Positions 41,570 to 50,217 of a stretch of 64,000 bases of DNA are shown piece after piece. Position 1 is the stretch's first letter. The number at the start of each line of letters is the position of its first letter. A model generated the notes under the pieces. That model searched no databases and was not told the origin of the DNA. It was given only the letters and a program-made list of their open reading frames with translations. The stretch is from an uncultured Collinsella sp. (GTDB lineage Bacteria > Actinomycetota > Coriobacteriia > Coriobacteriales > Coriobacteriaceae). The DNA lies in contig UQTU01000002.1 of assembly GCA_900544135.1 (NCBI GenBank), positions 1-64,000 of the forward strand, read 5' to 3'. A program made the position numbers and the translations under genes.

Positions 41570-42577
41570 GTGGCGAACGCCATCGATCAGCTCACGGACC
41601 GCGTGCTCGTGCTCGGCCGCCTCACCATCGTTCGCCGTGCCATTACTGCCGTGGCGGTCACCATTTCCGCCGTTCTCCAGACATTTCTGATCCAGGCGTT
41701 CATTCAACCCGCCGACCTGCTTCCGAGTGGTCTTACCGGCGTCGCGGTCCTGCTCGATCGCGTTACCTCGCTCGGCGGCGTTCGAATCGACATCTCGCTC
41801 GGCATGCTCGCGCTCAACATCCCCGTGGCGCTCCTATGCTGGAGCGGCATTAGCAAACGCTTCGTCATCTTCTCGATGATGCAGGTCGTGCTCTCGTCGC
41901 TGTTCCTCAACATCTTTCACTTTTCCCCGTTTTTGGGCGACAAGATCATGCTCATCATTTTTGGCGGCGTGGTCTCGGGTCTGGGCGCTGCCATCGCGCT
42001 CAAGTCCGGTGCGTCCACCGGCGGCACCGACTTTATCGCGCTGTGGGTCTCCAACCACACGGGCAAGACTATCTGGGGCGTCATCTTTGGTTTCAACTGC
42101 TTTATCCTGGCGATTTTTGGCTTTATGTTTGGTTGGGACAACGCGGCGTACTCTATCGTGTTCCAGTTTATTTCGACCAAGACCATCGACAGTTTCTATC
42201 GTCGCTACGACCGCGTGACGCTGCAGATCACGACGCGCAAGGCGGACGAGGTCATGACCGCCTATGTTGACCATTTTCAGCACGGCATTAGCTGCGCCGA
42301 GGTCATCGGCGGATACAGCCGCGAAAAGATGTACCTGCTGCACGCCGTTGTCTCGACCTACGAGAGCCAGGACATTATCAAGCTGGTGTGCGACATTGAT
42401 TCCGGTGCCGTGATCAATGTGTTTCACACGCTCAACTTTGTGGGCGGCTGGTGGGGCGGTCATGTCGACGAGCCCATGCCCACGGCCGTACCTGATCCCG
42501 ACAAGCCCGCGCGCATGGCCAGCAGGCAGGCGCGCCTCAGCGAGCAGGACAGCCTGCAGCAGGACGACGGCAGGTAG
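41570..42577 (+). CDS. YitT-family membrane protein (DUF161/DUF2179)
   Basis: The 335-residue protein has about five or six membrane helices in the first 210 residues and a cytoplasmic DUF2179 domain at about 215-290 (ADEVMTAYVDHFQHGIS), with a polar tail. This is the YitT layout, a family of unknown function common in Firmicutes and Actinobacteria. The start is a GTG at 41570 behind GAAAGGAGCCTCC. An extended TGCTACAAT about 50 bp upstream may be the -10 region. No operon partner is seen. Confidence 0.9.
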   Translation: MANAIDQLTDRVLVLGRLTIVRRAITAVAVTISAVLQTFLIQAFIQPADLLPSGLTGVAVLLDRVTSLGGVRIDISLGMLALNIPVALLCWSGISKRFVIFSMMQVVLSSLFLNIFHFSPFLGDKIMLIIFGGVVSGLGAAIALKSGASTGGTDFIALWVSNHTGKTIWGVIFGFNCFILAIFGFMFGWDNAAYSIVFQFISTKTIDSFYRRYDRVTLQITTRKADEVMTAYVDHFQHGISCAEVIGGYSREKMYLLHAVVSTYESQDIIKLVCDIDSGAVINVFHTLNFVGGWWGGHVDEPMPTAVPDPDKPARMASRQARLSEQDSLQQDDGR

Positions 42578-42618
42578 GGTATTGGCATTTTGCCGGCCTG
42601 GCGCAACCCTTCCGTATG

Positions 42619-42660
42619 AGCCCCTCGAAAGCCTCGCTGCTTTCGAGGGGCTTTCGTTTT
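42619..42660 (+). terminator. Terminator after the YitT-family gene
   Basis: A 14-bp perfect stem, AGCCCCTCGAAAGC / GCTTTCGAGGGGCT, is followed by TTCGTTTT. Confidence 0.9.
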
Positions 42661-42704
42661 CCCAGATAAAACCTACCAAAATGAAGCTGTCGCTTTTTGG
42701 TAGG
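42661..42704. repeat. 45-bp dispersed hairpin repeat, copy 5
   Basis: This is a diverged copy of the 33144 repeat (CCCAGATAAAACCTACCAAA then ATGAAGCTGTCGCTTTTTGG) with several changes, placed straight after the terminator of the YitT-family gene. Confidence 0.85.
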
Positions 42705-42746
42705 GAGGGTGTATCGTTTTATCATTATGAGGTAACATGAAACTAG

Positions 42747-42759
42747 ACGTTATATACGT
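42747..42759. promoter_or_regulatory. Palindromic operator-like site before GntR2
   Basis: ACGT-TATAT-ACGT contains CGTTATA, the reverse complement of the TATAACG heptamer seen at 35469, 36756 and 57383. It lies about 40 bp before the GntR2 start codon, consistent with autoregulation. Confidence 0.5.
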
Positions 42760-42796
42760 ATTAGTTATTTCGATATTTCGATAAGAGTGATCAGAT

Positions 42797-43516
42797 ATGC
42801 CCGCGCCCAAAAATGCACCGCTTTACCAGCAGATTTACGACGAGATCAAGGATGCGATCGAGAAAGGTGTTTATGCACCCAAGGAGCGTATTCCGTCCGA
42901 GCTTGAGCTAGCCGAGCAGTACGACGTGAGCCGCATTACGGTGCGCCGCGCCGTCGAGGAGCTGTGCTCCGATGGCTACCTGGTTAAGCAGCAGGGCCGT
43001 GGTACCTTTGTCTCCACGCCGCACATCAATCGTCAGTTCCACGCTTCGACGCTGCAGACGTTTACCGCGCTGTGTGCCAGCAACGGCATGAAGGCGGGCG
43101 CGCATGTGGTCGATCGCCAGATTGTGCCGGCACGTCAAAACGAGATGGAGTTCTTTGGCCTGCAGAAGGACGCGCTGCTGCTGCATATTAAGCGCGTGCG
43201 TACAGCCGACGGCGAGCCCATCTTTGAGGAGAACATCTTTGTGCCGTTTGACGCCTACCGTGAGCTGTTGACGGCCGATCTTGAGGACAAGTCGATTTTT
43301 GCCGAGGTCGAGCGTGTTGGCGGAACGCCGATTGTCTTGGTTGGCTACCGCACGGTCGAGGCCGTTCGTGCCAATACCGAGCAGGCAGCCGAGTTGGGCA
43401 TTGCTCCGCACGATCCGCTGCTCAACCTGCGTGCCAGCTTTACCGGTCCCAATGGCGAGCCGGTCCTGATGGGTAAGCAGTACTACGTGGGATCGCGCTA
43501 CGTTATGGTCATGTAG
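42797..43516 (+). CDS. GntR/UTRA regulator 2
   Basis: The 239-residue protein has a GntR winged helix (about 8-75: PLYQQIYDEIKDAIEKGVY and VSRITVRRAVEEL) and a UTRA domain (about 90-235). It is closely similar to GntR3 at 45813 in both parts, including PSELELAEQYDVSRITVRRA. It is monocistronic. The TATAACG-type site in front of it is shared with the EamA, PTS1 and SIS4 units, making it a candidate regulator of those. The ribosome binding site is weak. Confidence 0.92.
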   Translation: MPAPKNAPLYQQIYDEIKDAIEKGVYAPKERIPSELELAEQYDVSRITVRRAVEELCSDGYLVKQQGRGTFVSTPHINRQFHASTLQTFTALCASNGMKAGAHVVDRQIVPARQNEMEFFGLQKDALLLHIKRVRTADGEPIFEENIFVPFDAYRELLTADLEDKSIFAEVERVGGTPIVLVGYRTVEAVRANTEQAAELGIAPHDPLLNLRASFTGPNGEPVLMGKQYYVGSRYVMVM

Positions 43517-43525
43517 GGTTGGTTC

Positions 43526-43632
43526 CGCCGTTCTGACGAACGGCGGATCGGTCGACGCTGCTCCTTTGGTTACGCGGTTTTACCAAACCGCGTAACGGCT
43601 CGACGCTGCAAACGCCCCTAAGCGGCAATCTG
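43526..43632. repeat. Hairpins and TCGACGCTGC repeat, copy 3
   Basis: A stem CCGCCGTTC / GAACGGCGG (43526-43548) follows GntR2. It is followed by the 41-bp segment (43569-43609) identical to 35109-35149 and the GCAATCTG end of the 30357-type repeat. Confidence 0.88.
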
Positions 43633-43636
43633 CAGA

Positions 43637-43735
43637 ATGAGCGTGGAAAATATTCCGTTTTTGGCTTGGTGACGGGCTCAAAGTGGGAGATTATCCACGC
43701 TCATCCTGAAAGTGTCCAAAAATCCACGCTCGTTC
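43637..43735. repeat. GAGCGTGGA palindromic repeat, copy 1
   Basis: ATGAGCGTGGA (43637-43647) and TCCACGCTCAT (43694-43704) form an inverted pair, and a third arm, GTCCAAAAATCCACGCTCGT, follows at about 43713. The same GAGCGTGGATTTT-GGAC unit occurs at 55041-55165. The 314-bp gap between GntR2 and recQ is nearly all repeat. Confidence 0.82.
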
Positions 43736-43830
43736 GCCTTGGATTACGTTGCCCGTGGCCGATGGCGGCGCGGCACCGGTCCGCGTGGCGGCGTATAATC
43801 GGCGGCAGATGACTTGGACGTTAGGAAACC

Positions 43831-45813
43831 ATGACCGATAGCATGCAGCAGATGGCGCTCGACACGCTCGGCGCCTATTTTGGCTACACCTCGTTTCGCC
43901 CGGGACAGGACCGCATGGTCGATGCAATCCTTGCCGGTCGCGATGCGTTGGGTGTTATGCCCACGGGCGCCGGCAAGTCCATTTGCTACCAGGTGCCCGC
44001 GCTCATGCTGCCCGGCATCACCTTTGTGGTGAGTCCGCTGCTGTCGCTTATGGAGGACCAGACCCGTGCGTTGCTCGCGGCGGGTGCGCGACCCAGCTAT
44101 CTCAACTCCAGCCTTACCCCGGCCCAGCAAAACACCGTGCTCAAGCGGGCGCGCGAGGGCCGCTATCAGCTTATGTACGTGGCGCCCGAGCGCTTGCTTG
44201 AGCCGCGTTTTTTGGCCTTTGCGCAGGAAGCTGCGGCCGAAGGCGGCATCGGCGTGCCGCTCGTGGCCATTGACGAGGCCCACTGCGTGAGCCAATGGGG
44301 CCAGGATTTCCGCCCCGCCTACCTGCAGATTCGCGAGTTCATCGATTCCCTGCCGCAGCGCCCTATCGTGGCAGCCTTTACCGCTACGGCGACCGAGCGT
44401 GTGCGCGCGGACATTCAGCAGATGCTCGGCCTGCAAAACCCCGCGACGGTGGTGACGGGCTTCGATCGCAAGAACCTCTACTTTGGTTGCGAGGAGATGG
44501 GCGACAAGGCCAAGACCGCCTGGGTGCGCGACTATGTGATTGCGCATTCGGGCGAGAGCGGCATCGTGTATTGCTCGACCCGCAAGACGGTCGATGCGCT
44601 GGCAGGCGAGCTTGCCGAGGCGCTGGGCCCCAGCGGCATTCGCGTGGGTCGCTACCATGCCGGCATGGGCAACGACGCCCGCCGCCAGAGCCAGCGTGCC
44701 TTTATCGACGACGACATTCAGGTGATGGTTGCCACCAACGCCTTTGGCATGGGCATCGACAAGCCCAACGTGCGCTACGTGATCCACAACAACGTGCCCG
44801 AGAGCATCGAGGCATACTACCAAGAGGCGGGCCGCGCCGGCCGTGATGGCGACCCGGCAAGCTGCCACTTGCTGTGGAACGGTAACGATTTTCGCATGCG
44901 CCGCTTTTTAATCGACCGCGGCGATGCCGCCGATGAGGCACTCGACGACGAGCAGCGCGCGTGGGCGCTCCAGAACCGCTACCGTCTGCTCAGCCAGATG
45001 GAGGGCTACTGCAATACCACCGGCTGCCTGCGCGAATATATGTTGCGCTACTTTGGCGACGAGGCCGCGGCCGAGCATGCTGCCGCGGCTGGTGCGGGCG
45101 CCACCGCCACGGACGAGGCCGAGGGCTGCGGCAACTGCAGCAACTGCCTCACGCAGTTCGAGGTCGAGGACGTCACCGATATGGCCCGCGCCGCTGTGCG
45201 CTATGTGGCCACGCGACCCATGCGCTTTGGCAAGTCGCTCATCGCCGACGTGCTCCACGGCGGCAACACCGAGCGCATTCGCCAGATGCATCTGGACGAG
45301 GACCGCGGCTATGGTGAGCTGTCGAGCGAATCGGTCGGGCGCATCAAGGACATCATCGGCCAGCTGTGCGGCCGCGGTTACTTGGCCGCCTCGCAGGGGC
45401 AGTACCCGGTCGTGGGGCTGGGCCCGCGTGCCGCCGAGGTCGAGGATGAGGCGTTTGCCTTTACCGTTAAGCGTCGTGCGTCCAAGCACAAGGCCTCGGC
45501 CCGTGCCCGCCGCGCGGTGGATCTGCTGCGTGAGGAGGCCGAGCTAGATCAGCGCCCGCGCGTGGGTGACGATGCCGAGCTGTTCGAGCGCCTGCGTGCC
45601 CTGCGCAAGGAGATTTCGACCGAGCTGGAGATGGCGCCGTACATGGTCTTCTCTGACAAGGCCCTGCGCGGCCTGTGCCGCCTACGACCTCAGACACGCG
45701 ACGAGCTTATCCAGGTCAACGGTATTGGCGAGAAAAAGGCCGATGCCTTTGGCGAGCAGTTTATGGCGGCGATTGAAGAGTTTGAGTCCGAGCATGCACG
45801 GGATGGAGCGTAA
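43831..45813 (+). CDS. recQ: ATP-dependent DNA helicase RecQ
   Basis: The 660-residue helicase has Walker A PTGAGKS (about 46-52), the DEAH box AIDEAHCVSQWG, helicase motifs V and VI (TNAFGMGIDKPNVR, YQEAGRAGRDG), the RecQ zinc-binding region with CGNCSNC, a winged RQC domain and a C-terminal HRDC domain (about 580-655). It unwinds 3'-tailed and branched DNA in RecF-type repair. The stop codon overlaps the start of GntR3, an odd pairing of a repair enzyme with a sugar regulator. Confidence 0.97.
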   Translation: MTDSMQQMALDTLGAYFGYTSFRPGQDRMVDAILAGRDALGVMPTGAGKSICYQVPALMLPGITFVVSPLLSLMEDQTRALLAAGARPSYLNSSLTPAQQNTVLKRAREGRYQLMYVAPERLLEPRFLAFAQEAAAEGGIGVPLVAIDEAHCVSQWGQDFRPAYLQIREFIDSLPQRPIVAAFTATATERVRADIQQMLGLQNPATVVTGFDRKNLYFGCEEMGDKAKTAWVRDYVIAHSGESGIVYCSTRKTVDALAGELAEALGPSGIRVGRYHAGMGNDARRQSQRAFIDDDIQVMVATNAFGMGIDKPNVRYVIHNNVPESIEAYYQEAGRAGRDGDPASCHLLWNGNDFRMRRFLIDRGDAADEALDDEQRAWALQNRYRLLSQMEGYCNTTGCLREYMLRYFGDEAAAEHAAAAGAGATATDEAEGCGNCSNCLTQFEVEDVTDMARAAVRYVATRPMRFGKSLIADVLHGGNTERIRQMHLDEDRGYGELSSESVGRIKDIIGQLCGRGYLAASQGQYPVVGLGPRAAEVEDEAFAFTVKRRASKHKASARARRAVDLLREEAELDQRPRVGDDAELFERLRALRKEISTELEMAPYMVFSDKALRGLCRLRPQTRDELIQVNGIGEKKADAFGEQFMAAIEEFESEHARDGA

Positions 45814-46571
45814 TGATGGCATCCGACGATAAAACCGAGCGCACTGAGGTGTCCGCCGTGCCGCTGTACCAGCAGGTTATGGACGACCTAAAGGGCGAGA
45901 TCGCGCGCGGCGTGTACGCATCCGGCTCGCGCATTCCTTCCGAGATGGAGCTCGCGAAGTACTACGGCGTGGGACGCATCACCGTGCGCCGCGCCGTCGA
46001 GGAGCTGTCGCGCGCGGGGTATCTCAACCGCCAGCAGGGGAGGGGCACGTTTGTGTGTGCGCCCAAGCTCAAACGCAAGATTGTCCAGAAGGGTGACGTT
46101 CAGAGCTTTTCCGAGGGTTGCGCCGCCAACGACATGGTGGCCGGAGCACGCCTGGTGTCGCGCACGGTGGTTGCGGCGACGCGCGAGGACGCGGCGTTTT
46201 TTGGTGTGGAACCCGGCTGCGAGCTCATCGTTGTCGAGCGCGTGCGCACGGCAGACGGCGTGCCCGTCATGCTCGAGAACAACGCCTTTGTGCTGGCCGA
46301 CCATCCCTATCTGCAGACGCTTGCCGACAAGGACCTCACGGACAATTCCATCTTTGCGCTCGTTGCCGAGCATTCGGGCCGCGCGCCGCTCAAGTCCGAC
46401 CCCTGTACGGTGGAGATTGCGCTTGCCGATGCTCAGGCGGCCTCGCTGCTGGAGGTGCCGGTCGGCGAGCCGCTCTTCTATATGGAGGCGTACTTTACCG
46501 ATGCGGACGAGCGGCCCTTGCTGCTCGGACGCCAAAAGATCGTGGGCTCGCGCTACGTGTTCGACATCTAA
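45813..46571 (+). CDS. GntR/UTRA regulator 3
   Basis: The 252-residue protein has a GntR winged helix (about 18-85: PLYQQVMDDLKGEIARGVY and VGRITVRRAVEEL) and a UTRA domain. The first ATG overlaps the recQ stop (TAATG); a second ATG follows at once. It lies 144 bp upstream of SIS3 on the same strand. A 12-bp direct repeat in that gap is the likely operator. It is the closest relative in the window of GntR2. Confidence 0.92.
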   Translation: MMASDDKTERTEVSAVPLYQQVMDDLKGEIARGVYASGSRIPSEMELAKYYGVGRITVRRAVEELSRAGYLNRQQGRGTFVCAPKLKRKIVQKGDVQSFSEGCAANDMVAGARLVSRTVVAATREDAAFFGVEPGCELIVVERVRTADGVPVMLENNAFVLADHPYLQTLADKDLTDNSIFALVAEHSGRAPLKSDPCTVEIALADAQAASLLEVPVGEPLFYMEAYFTDADERPLLLGRQKIVGSRYVFDI

Positions 46572-46585
46572 CGTCCACAGATAGA

Positions 46586-46659
46586 ACAACATAGAACAAG
46601 TTTGGTGAAATGACTTCACGTGCATCGTCGTGCGTGCTATAAATAGGACAACATAGAAC
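46586..46659. promoter_or_regulatory. Direct-repeat operator before SIS3
   Basis: ACAACATAGAAC occurs at 46586-46597 and 46648-46659, 62 bp apart, and each copy sits in a longer context ATAG(A/G)ACAACATAGAAC. The second copy lies 56 bp before the SIS3 start codon. It probably binds GntR3. Confidence 0.6.
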
Positions 46660-46715
46660 GACAGCAGGTACGAGCTGCCGTCGTCCAAAGCCGCCACACA
46701 AGGAGGAACATCACC

Positions 46716-47684
46716 GTGAACGCACACGATCTGGTTCAGGAAATTATCGAGCGCAAGGGCAAGATTGAGAACGTCTTTTGGATCGCCTGCGGCGGTTCGA
46801 TGATCGACCTGATGCCGGCCAACGAGCTACTCAAGCGCGAGGCCACCACGTTTACCTCGACGGTCTACACGGCACGCGAGTTTTGCCTGATGGCTCCCAA
46901 GAGTCTTGGCGAGAAGTCACTCGTCATCGCCTGCAGCCACAGCGGCAACACGCAGGAGGTCGTCGACGGCTGCGAGATGGCGCTGGCCGCCGGCGCCGAG
47001 GTTGTCGCCCTCACCGACTGCGAGGGCTCCAAGATCGATAACGGCAAGTGGACCACCTGGGTCTATCCGTGGGGCGAAGGCGTGCCGCAGGCCGAGGTGC
47101 CGCAGGGCATCGGCGCCCTGATGGCTGCCGAGCTGCTCGACCAGCAAGAGGGTTACGAGGCGCTTGCCGACATGTACGCCGGCCTTAAGCAGATGGATGC
47201 GCTGCTGCCCGCTGCCCGCGAGAAGGTCAACGCCGAGCTAGGCGCCCGTTTTGCCGAGCTCTGCCAGCAGCACAAGTTCTTCTATATCCTGGGTTCCGGC
47301 CCCAACTTTAGCCAGACCTACGCCATGGCCATCTGCTCGCTCATGGAGATGCAGTGGCAGCACTGCTGTTACATCCACTCCGGCGAGTATTTCCACGGCC
47401 CGTTCGAGGCCACCGAGCCCGGCGTGTTCTATTTCGTGCAGCTCGGATCGGGCGAGTGCCGCCCCATGGAGGAGCGCGCGCTTGCATTCCTCAACACGCA
47501 CACCGATACGGTCATGGTGCTCGATGCGCTCGAGTACGGCGTGGGCGAGGTGCCCGCCAGCGTGCGTTCGTTCCTGGAGCCGATCTTCTTCTATGCGATG
47601 AGCTGCGAGTTGCGCGCCGCCCGCGGCAAGGTGTTCGACCACAGCCCCGAGGTCCGTCGCTACATGGGTATCGAGCAGTACTAA
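46716..47684 (+). CDS. SIS-domain sugar-amine deglycase 3 (FrlB/FraB type)
   Basis: The 322-residue protein has two SIS domains, with the canonical first loop SHSGNTQE (74-81). Glu211 (MEMQW) and His227 (EYFHGPFE) are 16 apart. It ends RRYMGIEQY. The start is GTG at 46716, behind AAGGAGGAACATCACC. It is preceded by GntR3 and followed by a terminator, with no transporter, so its substrate must enter by another system, perhaps PTS1 or PTS2. Confidence 0.88.
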   Translation: MNAHDLVQEIIERKGKIENVFWIACGGSMIDLMPANELLKREATTFTSTVYTAREFCLMAPKSLGEKSLVIACSHSGNTQEVVDGCEMALAAGAEVVALTDCEGSKIDNGKWTTWVYPWGEGVPQAEVPQGIGALMAAELLDQQEGYEALADMYAGLKQMDALLPAAREKVNAELGARFAELCQQHKFFYILGSGPNFSQTYAMAICSLMEMQWQHCCYIHSGEYFHGPFEATEPGVFYFVQLGSGECRPMEERALAFLNTHTDTVMVLDALEYGVGEVPASVRSFLEPIFFYAMSCELRAARGKVFDHSPEVRRYMGIEQY

Positions 47685-47724
47685 TCGAGCGGTATTAAGT
47701 TACCGGGATAACAACTTCTCACGT

Positions 47725-47757
47725 CGGGGCCTACGCTAAGCGCAGGCCCCGTTTGCG
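47725..47757 (+). terminator. Terminator after SIS3
   Basis: The stem GGGGCCTACGC / GCGCAGGCCCC is followed by GTTTGCG. Confidence 0.82.
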
Positions 47758-47795
47758 TTGCGATGACCGGTTTTGTTTGTCGAAAAACGAAGTCA

Positions 47796-47963
47796 AATAC
47801 TTTTCCCGAGAAGTGAACGACCTATTTTGGACCCTCGAAGCATCGACACTTTTTGGCGCCAAAACCGCAGGAAAATCTCAATGAAACTGCAGGAAATGGC
47901 TCCCATAAAGTGTCGATGCTCCGGGGGCTCGATTTTGCTCGTTCACTTCTCGGGGAAAGTATT
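47796..47963. repeat. 168-bp nested inverted repeat
   Basis: The outer arms AATACTTTTCCCGAGAAGTG...(47796-47820) and its complement (47939-47963) are 25 bp long with one mismatch. The inner arms AGCATCGACACTTT (47839-47852) and AAAGTGTCGATGCT (47907-47920) are perfect. No gene lies inside. The 393-bp gap between SIS3 and the dehydrogenase holds this element and two terminators. Confidence 0.88.
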
Positions 47964-47996
47964 AGACCTAAATGTGCGAGCGTGTTGCATGAGTCG

Positions 47997-48035
47997 AAAA
48001 GCGGGCTGCGCCGGGGATTTCCGGCGCAGCCCGCT
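47997..48035 (-). terminator. Terminator of the dehydrogenase gene
   Basis: The stem AGCGGGCTGCGCCGG / CCGGCGCAGCCCGCT has a TTTT run on the minus-strand side. It lies about 43 bp beyond the dehydrogenase stop codon. Confidence 0.85.
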
Positions 48036-48077
48036 TAGTATCGCGCTTAGATTCGTAAGGTTGCGGCAGCCAGCGGC

Positions 48078-49055
48078 CTACTTTGCGTCGTAGGCCTCGG
48101 CGTCCCACCAGTCGAGCTGGGCGATGTTGTCGCGAATGTGCTGGCAGCTCTTGTGGAAGCCCTCGAGCTCGTACTCGGACAGGTCCAGCGTGTAGACCTC
48201 CTCGACGCCCTCGGCGCCGATCACGCACGGCAGGGAGGTGAAGATGCCCTCCTCGCCATACTGGCCGGTCATAAGCGTGGAGGCGGAAAGCACGGCGTGC
48301 TCGTTGTGAAGCACGGCGGCGCAGACGCGCGCGGCGGAGTTGGCGACGGCGTACTCGGTGCACTGCTTGCCCTGGTAGGTCACATAGCCGCCCTTGCGTG
48401 CAAGCTCCTCGACCTCCATGTGGTCGAAGGCGTACTTGTCGGGGTTCTCGGCCTGAAGTTCATTAAGGCTCTTGCCGGCGATGGCCGCGGCCTTAAAGGC
48501 TGCAAGCTGGCTAAAGCCGTGCTCGCCGATCATATAGGCGTCGATGGACTTGGGGCTCACGCCGACCTTCTTGGAGATCTCGGTGCGCAGGCGGGCGGAG
48601 TCCAGGCCGCAGCCCGAGCCGATGATCTTCTTGGGATCGTAGCCGGTCAGGTGCCACAACTCGGTGCACACGACGTCGCAGGGGTTGGAGATGCTCACGA
48701 AGATGCCGTCAAAGCCGGCGTCGACGATGCGCTTGGCAAAGGTGCGGGCGGCATCGGTGGTAAAGAACAGCTCGCCGTCGCGGTTGCCGGCGGCCAGCGC
48801 GACCTTGCCGGCGGCGTTGACGATGACGTCGCAGCAGGCCAGCTCCTCGTAGTGGTCGTAGCAATTGACGATCTTGGTGTTGTACGGGACAAACGAAAGG
48901 GAGTCACGCAGGTCCTGGACCTCGGACGTAACCTTGGCCTCGTTGATATCGCACAGGTACAGCTCGTCGGCAATGCCCTGCATAAGCAGGCTGTTGGCGA
49001 CATGTGCTCCTACGTGGCCCTGGCCGACCACACCGATCTTACGCGTCTGGTACAT
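48078..49055 (-). CDS. L-lactate / L-2-hydroxyisocaproate dehydrogenase
   Basis: The 325-residue NAD-dependent enzyme has the GQGHVGAHVA nucleotide loop (about 11-20), Asp in LCDINE, SNPCDV, the LDSARLR segment and the catalytic His in IGEHG. The LDSARLR form and the short active-site loop resemble L-2-hydroxyisocaproate dehydrogenases more than classical lactate dehydrogenase. It would reduce branched or straight 2-oxo acids to 2-hydroxy acids to regenerate NAD+. I chose the ATG at 49055, after CGAAAGGATACGT. TACAAT on the minus strand (49093-49098) is a likely -10. Confidence 0.9.
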   Translation of the reverse strand: MYQTRKIGVVGQGHVGAHVANSLLMQGIADELYLCDINEAKVTSEVQDLRDSLSFVPYNTKIVNCYDHYEELACCDVIVNAAGKVALAAGNRDGELFFTTDAARTFAKRIVDAGFDGIFVSISNPCDVVCTELWHLTGYDPKKIIGSGCGLDSARLRTEISKKVGVSPKSIDAYMIGEHGFSQLAAFKAAAIAGKSLNELQAENPDKYAFDHMEVEELARKGGYVTYQGKQCTEYAVANSAARVCAAVLHNEHAVLSASTLMTGQYGEEGIFTSLPCVIGAEGVEEVYTLDLSEYELEGFHKSCQHIRDNIAQLDWWDAEAYDAK

Positions 49056-49267
49056 ATACGTATCCTTTCGGCCGAGTTTTTCGCGTCGAACCATTGTAGC
49101 GTCCTGCTACCACTTTGCTAGACTAAAGCGCCGTAGATTTTTTGGGACATACCTTAATCTCTATTTTTGGAGTGATTCGGGCCGCTGACGGCATCGCTGA
49201 GCGATGTGCTCGCGCGGATGGGACCGCTCGTTGTACCATAGCTGCAACTGACTCGTAAGGAGCATCC

Positions 49268-50194
49268 ATGCCCATTCGTATTCCCGACGCCCTTCCTGCT
49301 GCTGCGCAACTCGAGAGCGAGAACATCTTTGTCATGACCGAGTACCGCGCACTGCATCAGGACATCCGTCCGCTGCGCGTGCTCATCCTCAACCTCATGC
49401 CCACCAAAATCGCCACCGAGACGCAGATCATGCGCAAGCTCTCCAACACGCCGCTGCAGGTGGAGGTGGACCTGCTGCGCACCAAGACGCACGAGGCCAC
49501 GCACGTGAGTGCCGGCCACCTGGAGACGTTCTACCGTACGTTCGACGACATCCGCGACATCCACTACGACGGCCTGATCATCACAGGCGCGCCGGTGGAA
49601 CAGATGCCGTTCGAGGAGGTCGACTACTGGCCCGAGCTCTGCCAGATCATGGATTGGTCCACCACGCACGTGCACTCTACGCTGCACATTTGTTGGGGCG
49701 CGCAGGCGGGGCTCTACCATCATTACGGTATCCAGAAGTACGACCTGCCGGCAAAGGCGAGCGGCGTATTTGAGCATTATCTGGTGAAGCCGCAAAGCCC
49801 GCTGGTCCGCGGCTTTGATGACCGTTTCTATGCCGTGCATTCGCGCAACACCGATGTGCGCCGCGAGGACGTGGAGGCCGAGCCGCAGCTTGAGGTCGTG
49901 GCCGTGTCCGACGAGGTTGGCCTGTACATTGTCAAGTCGACCGACAGCCGTCGCTTTTTTGTATTTGGCCACCCCGAGTACGATACCGACACGCTGCGCC
50001 TGGAGTACGAGCGCGACGTGAAGCGCGGGCTCAACCCTCAGGTGCCGGCGCATTACTTTCCGGGCGACGACCCCACCGCCGAGCCGCGAAACGTCTGGCG
50101 CAGCCAGGCTCAGCTGTTCTACACCAACTGGCTCAACTACTACGTCTACCAGACCACGCCCTACGACCTGGCTCGCGCCGGCGAGGAGCACTAG
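49268..50194 (+). CDS. metA: Homoserine O-acetyltransferase, MetA family
   Basis: The 308-residue protein is MetA, acylating homoserine in methionine synthesis. The catalytic Cys142 is in HICWGAQAG, and the HPEYD segment gives His and Glu. Residue 111, in GAPVE, is Glu. In this family Glu111 goes with acetyl-CoA and Gly111 with succinyl-CoA, so an acetyltransferase is expected despite the traditional name. The start follows AAGGAGCATCC. No S-adenosylmethionine riboswitch is recognised in the short leader. Confidence 0.95.
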   Translation: MPIRIPDALPAAAQLESENIFVMTEYRALHQDIRPLRVLILNLMPTKIATETQIMRKLSNTPLQVEVDLLRTKTHEATHVSAGHLETFYRTFDDIRDIHYDGLIITGAPVEQMPFEEVDYWPELCQIMDWSTTHVHSTLHICWGAQAGLYHHYGIQKYDLPAKASGVFEHYLVKPQSPLVRGFDDRFYAVHSRNTDVRREDVEAEPQLEVVAVSDEVGLYIVKSTDSRRFFVFGHPEYDTDTLRLEYERDVKRGLNPQVPAHYFPGDDPTAEPRNVWRSQAQLFYTNWLNYYVYQTTPYDLARAGEEH

Positions 50195-50217
50195 GCCGTC
50201 GGGAGGTGTGCCAGCCG

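Noticed and set aside
49099..49267. S-adenosylmethionine riboswitch before metA
   Set aside because: The leader is short and shows no recognisable SAM-I, SAM-II or similar core; only minor stems are present.
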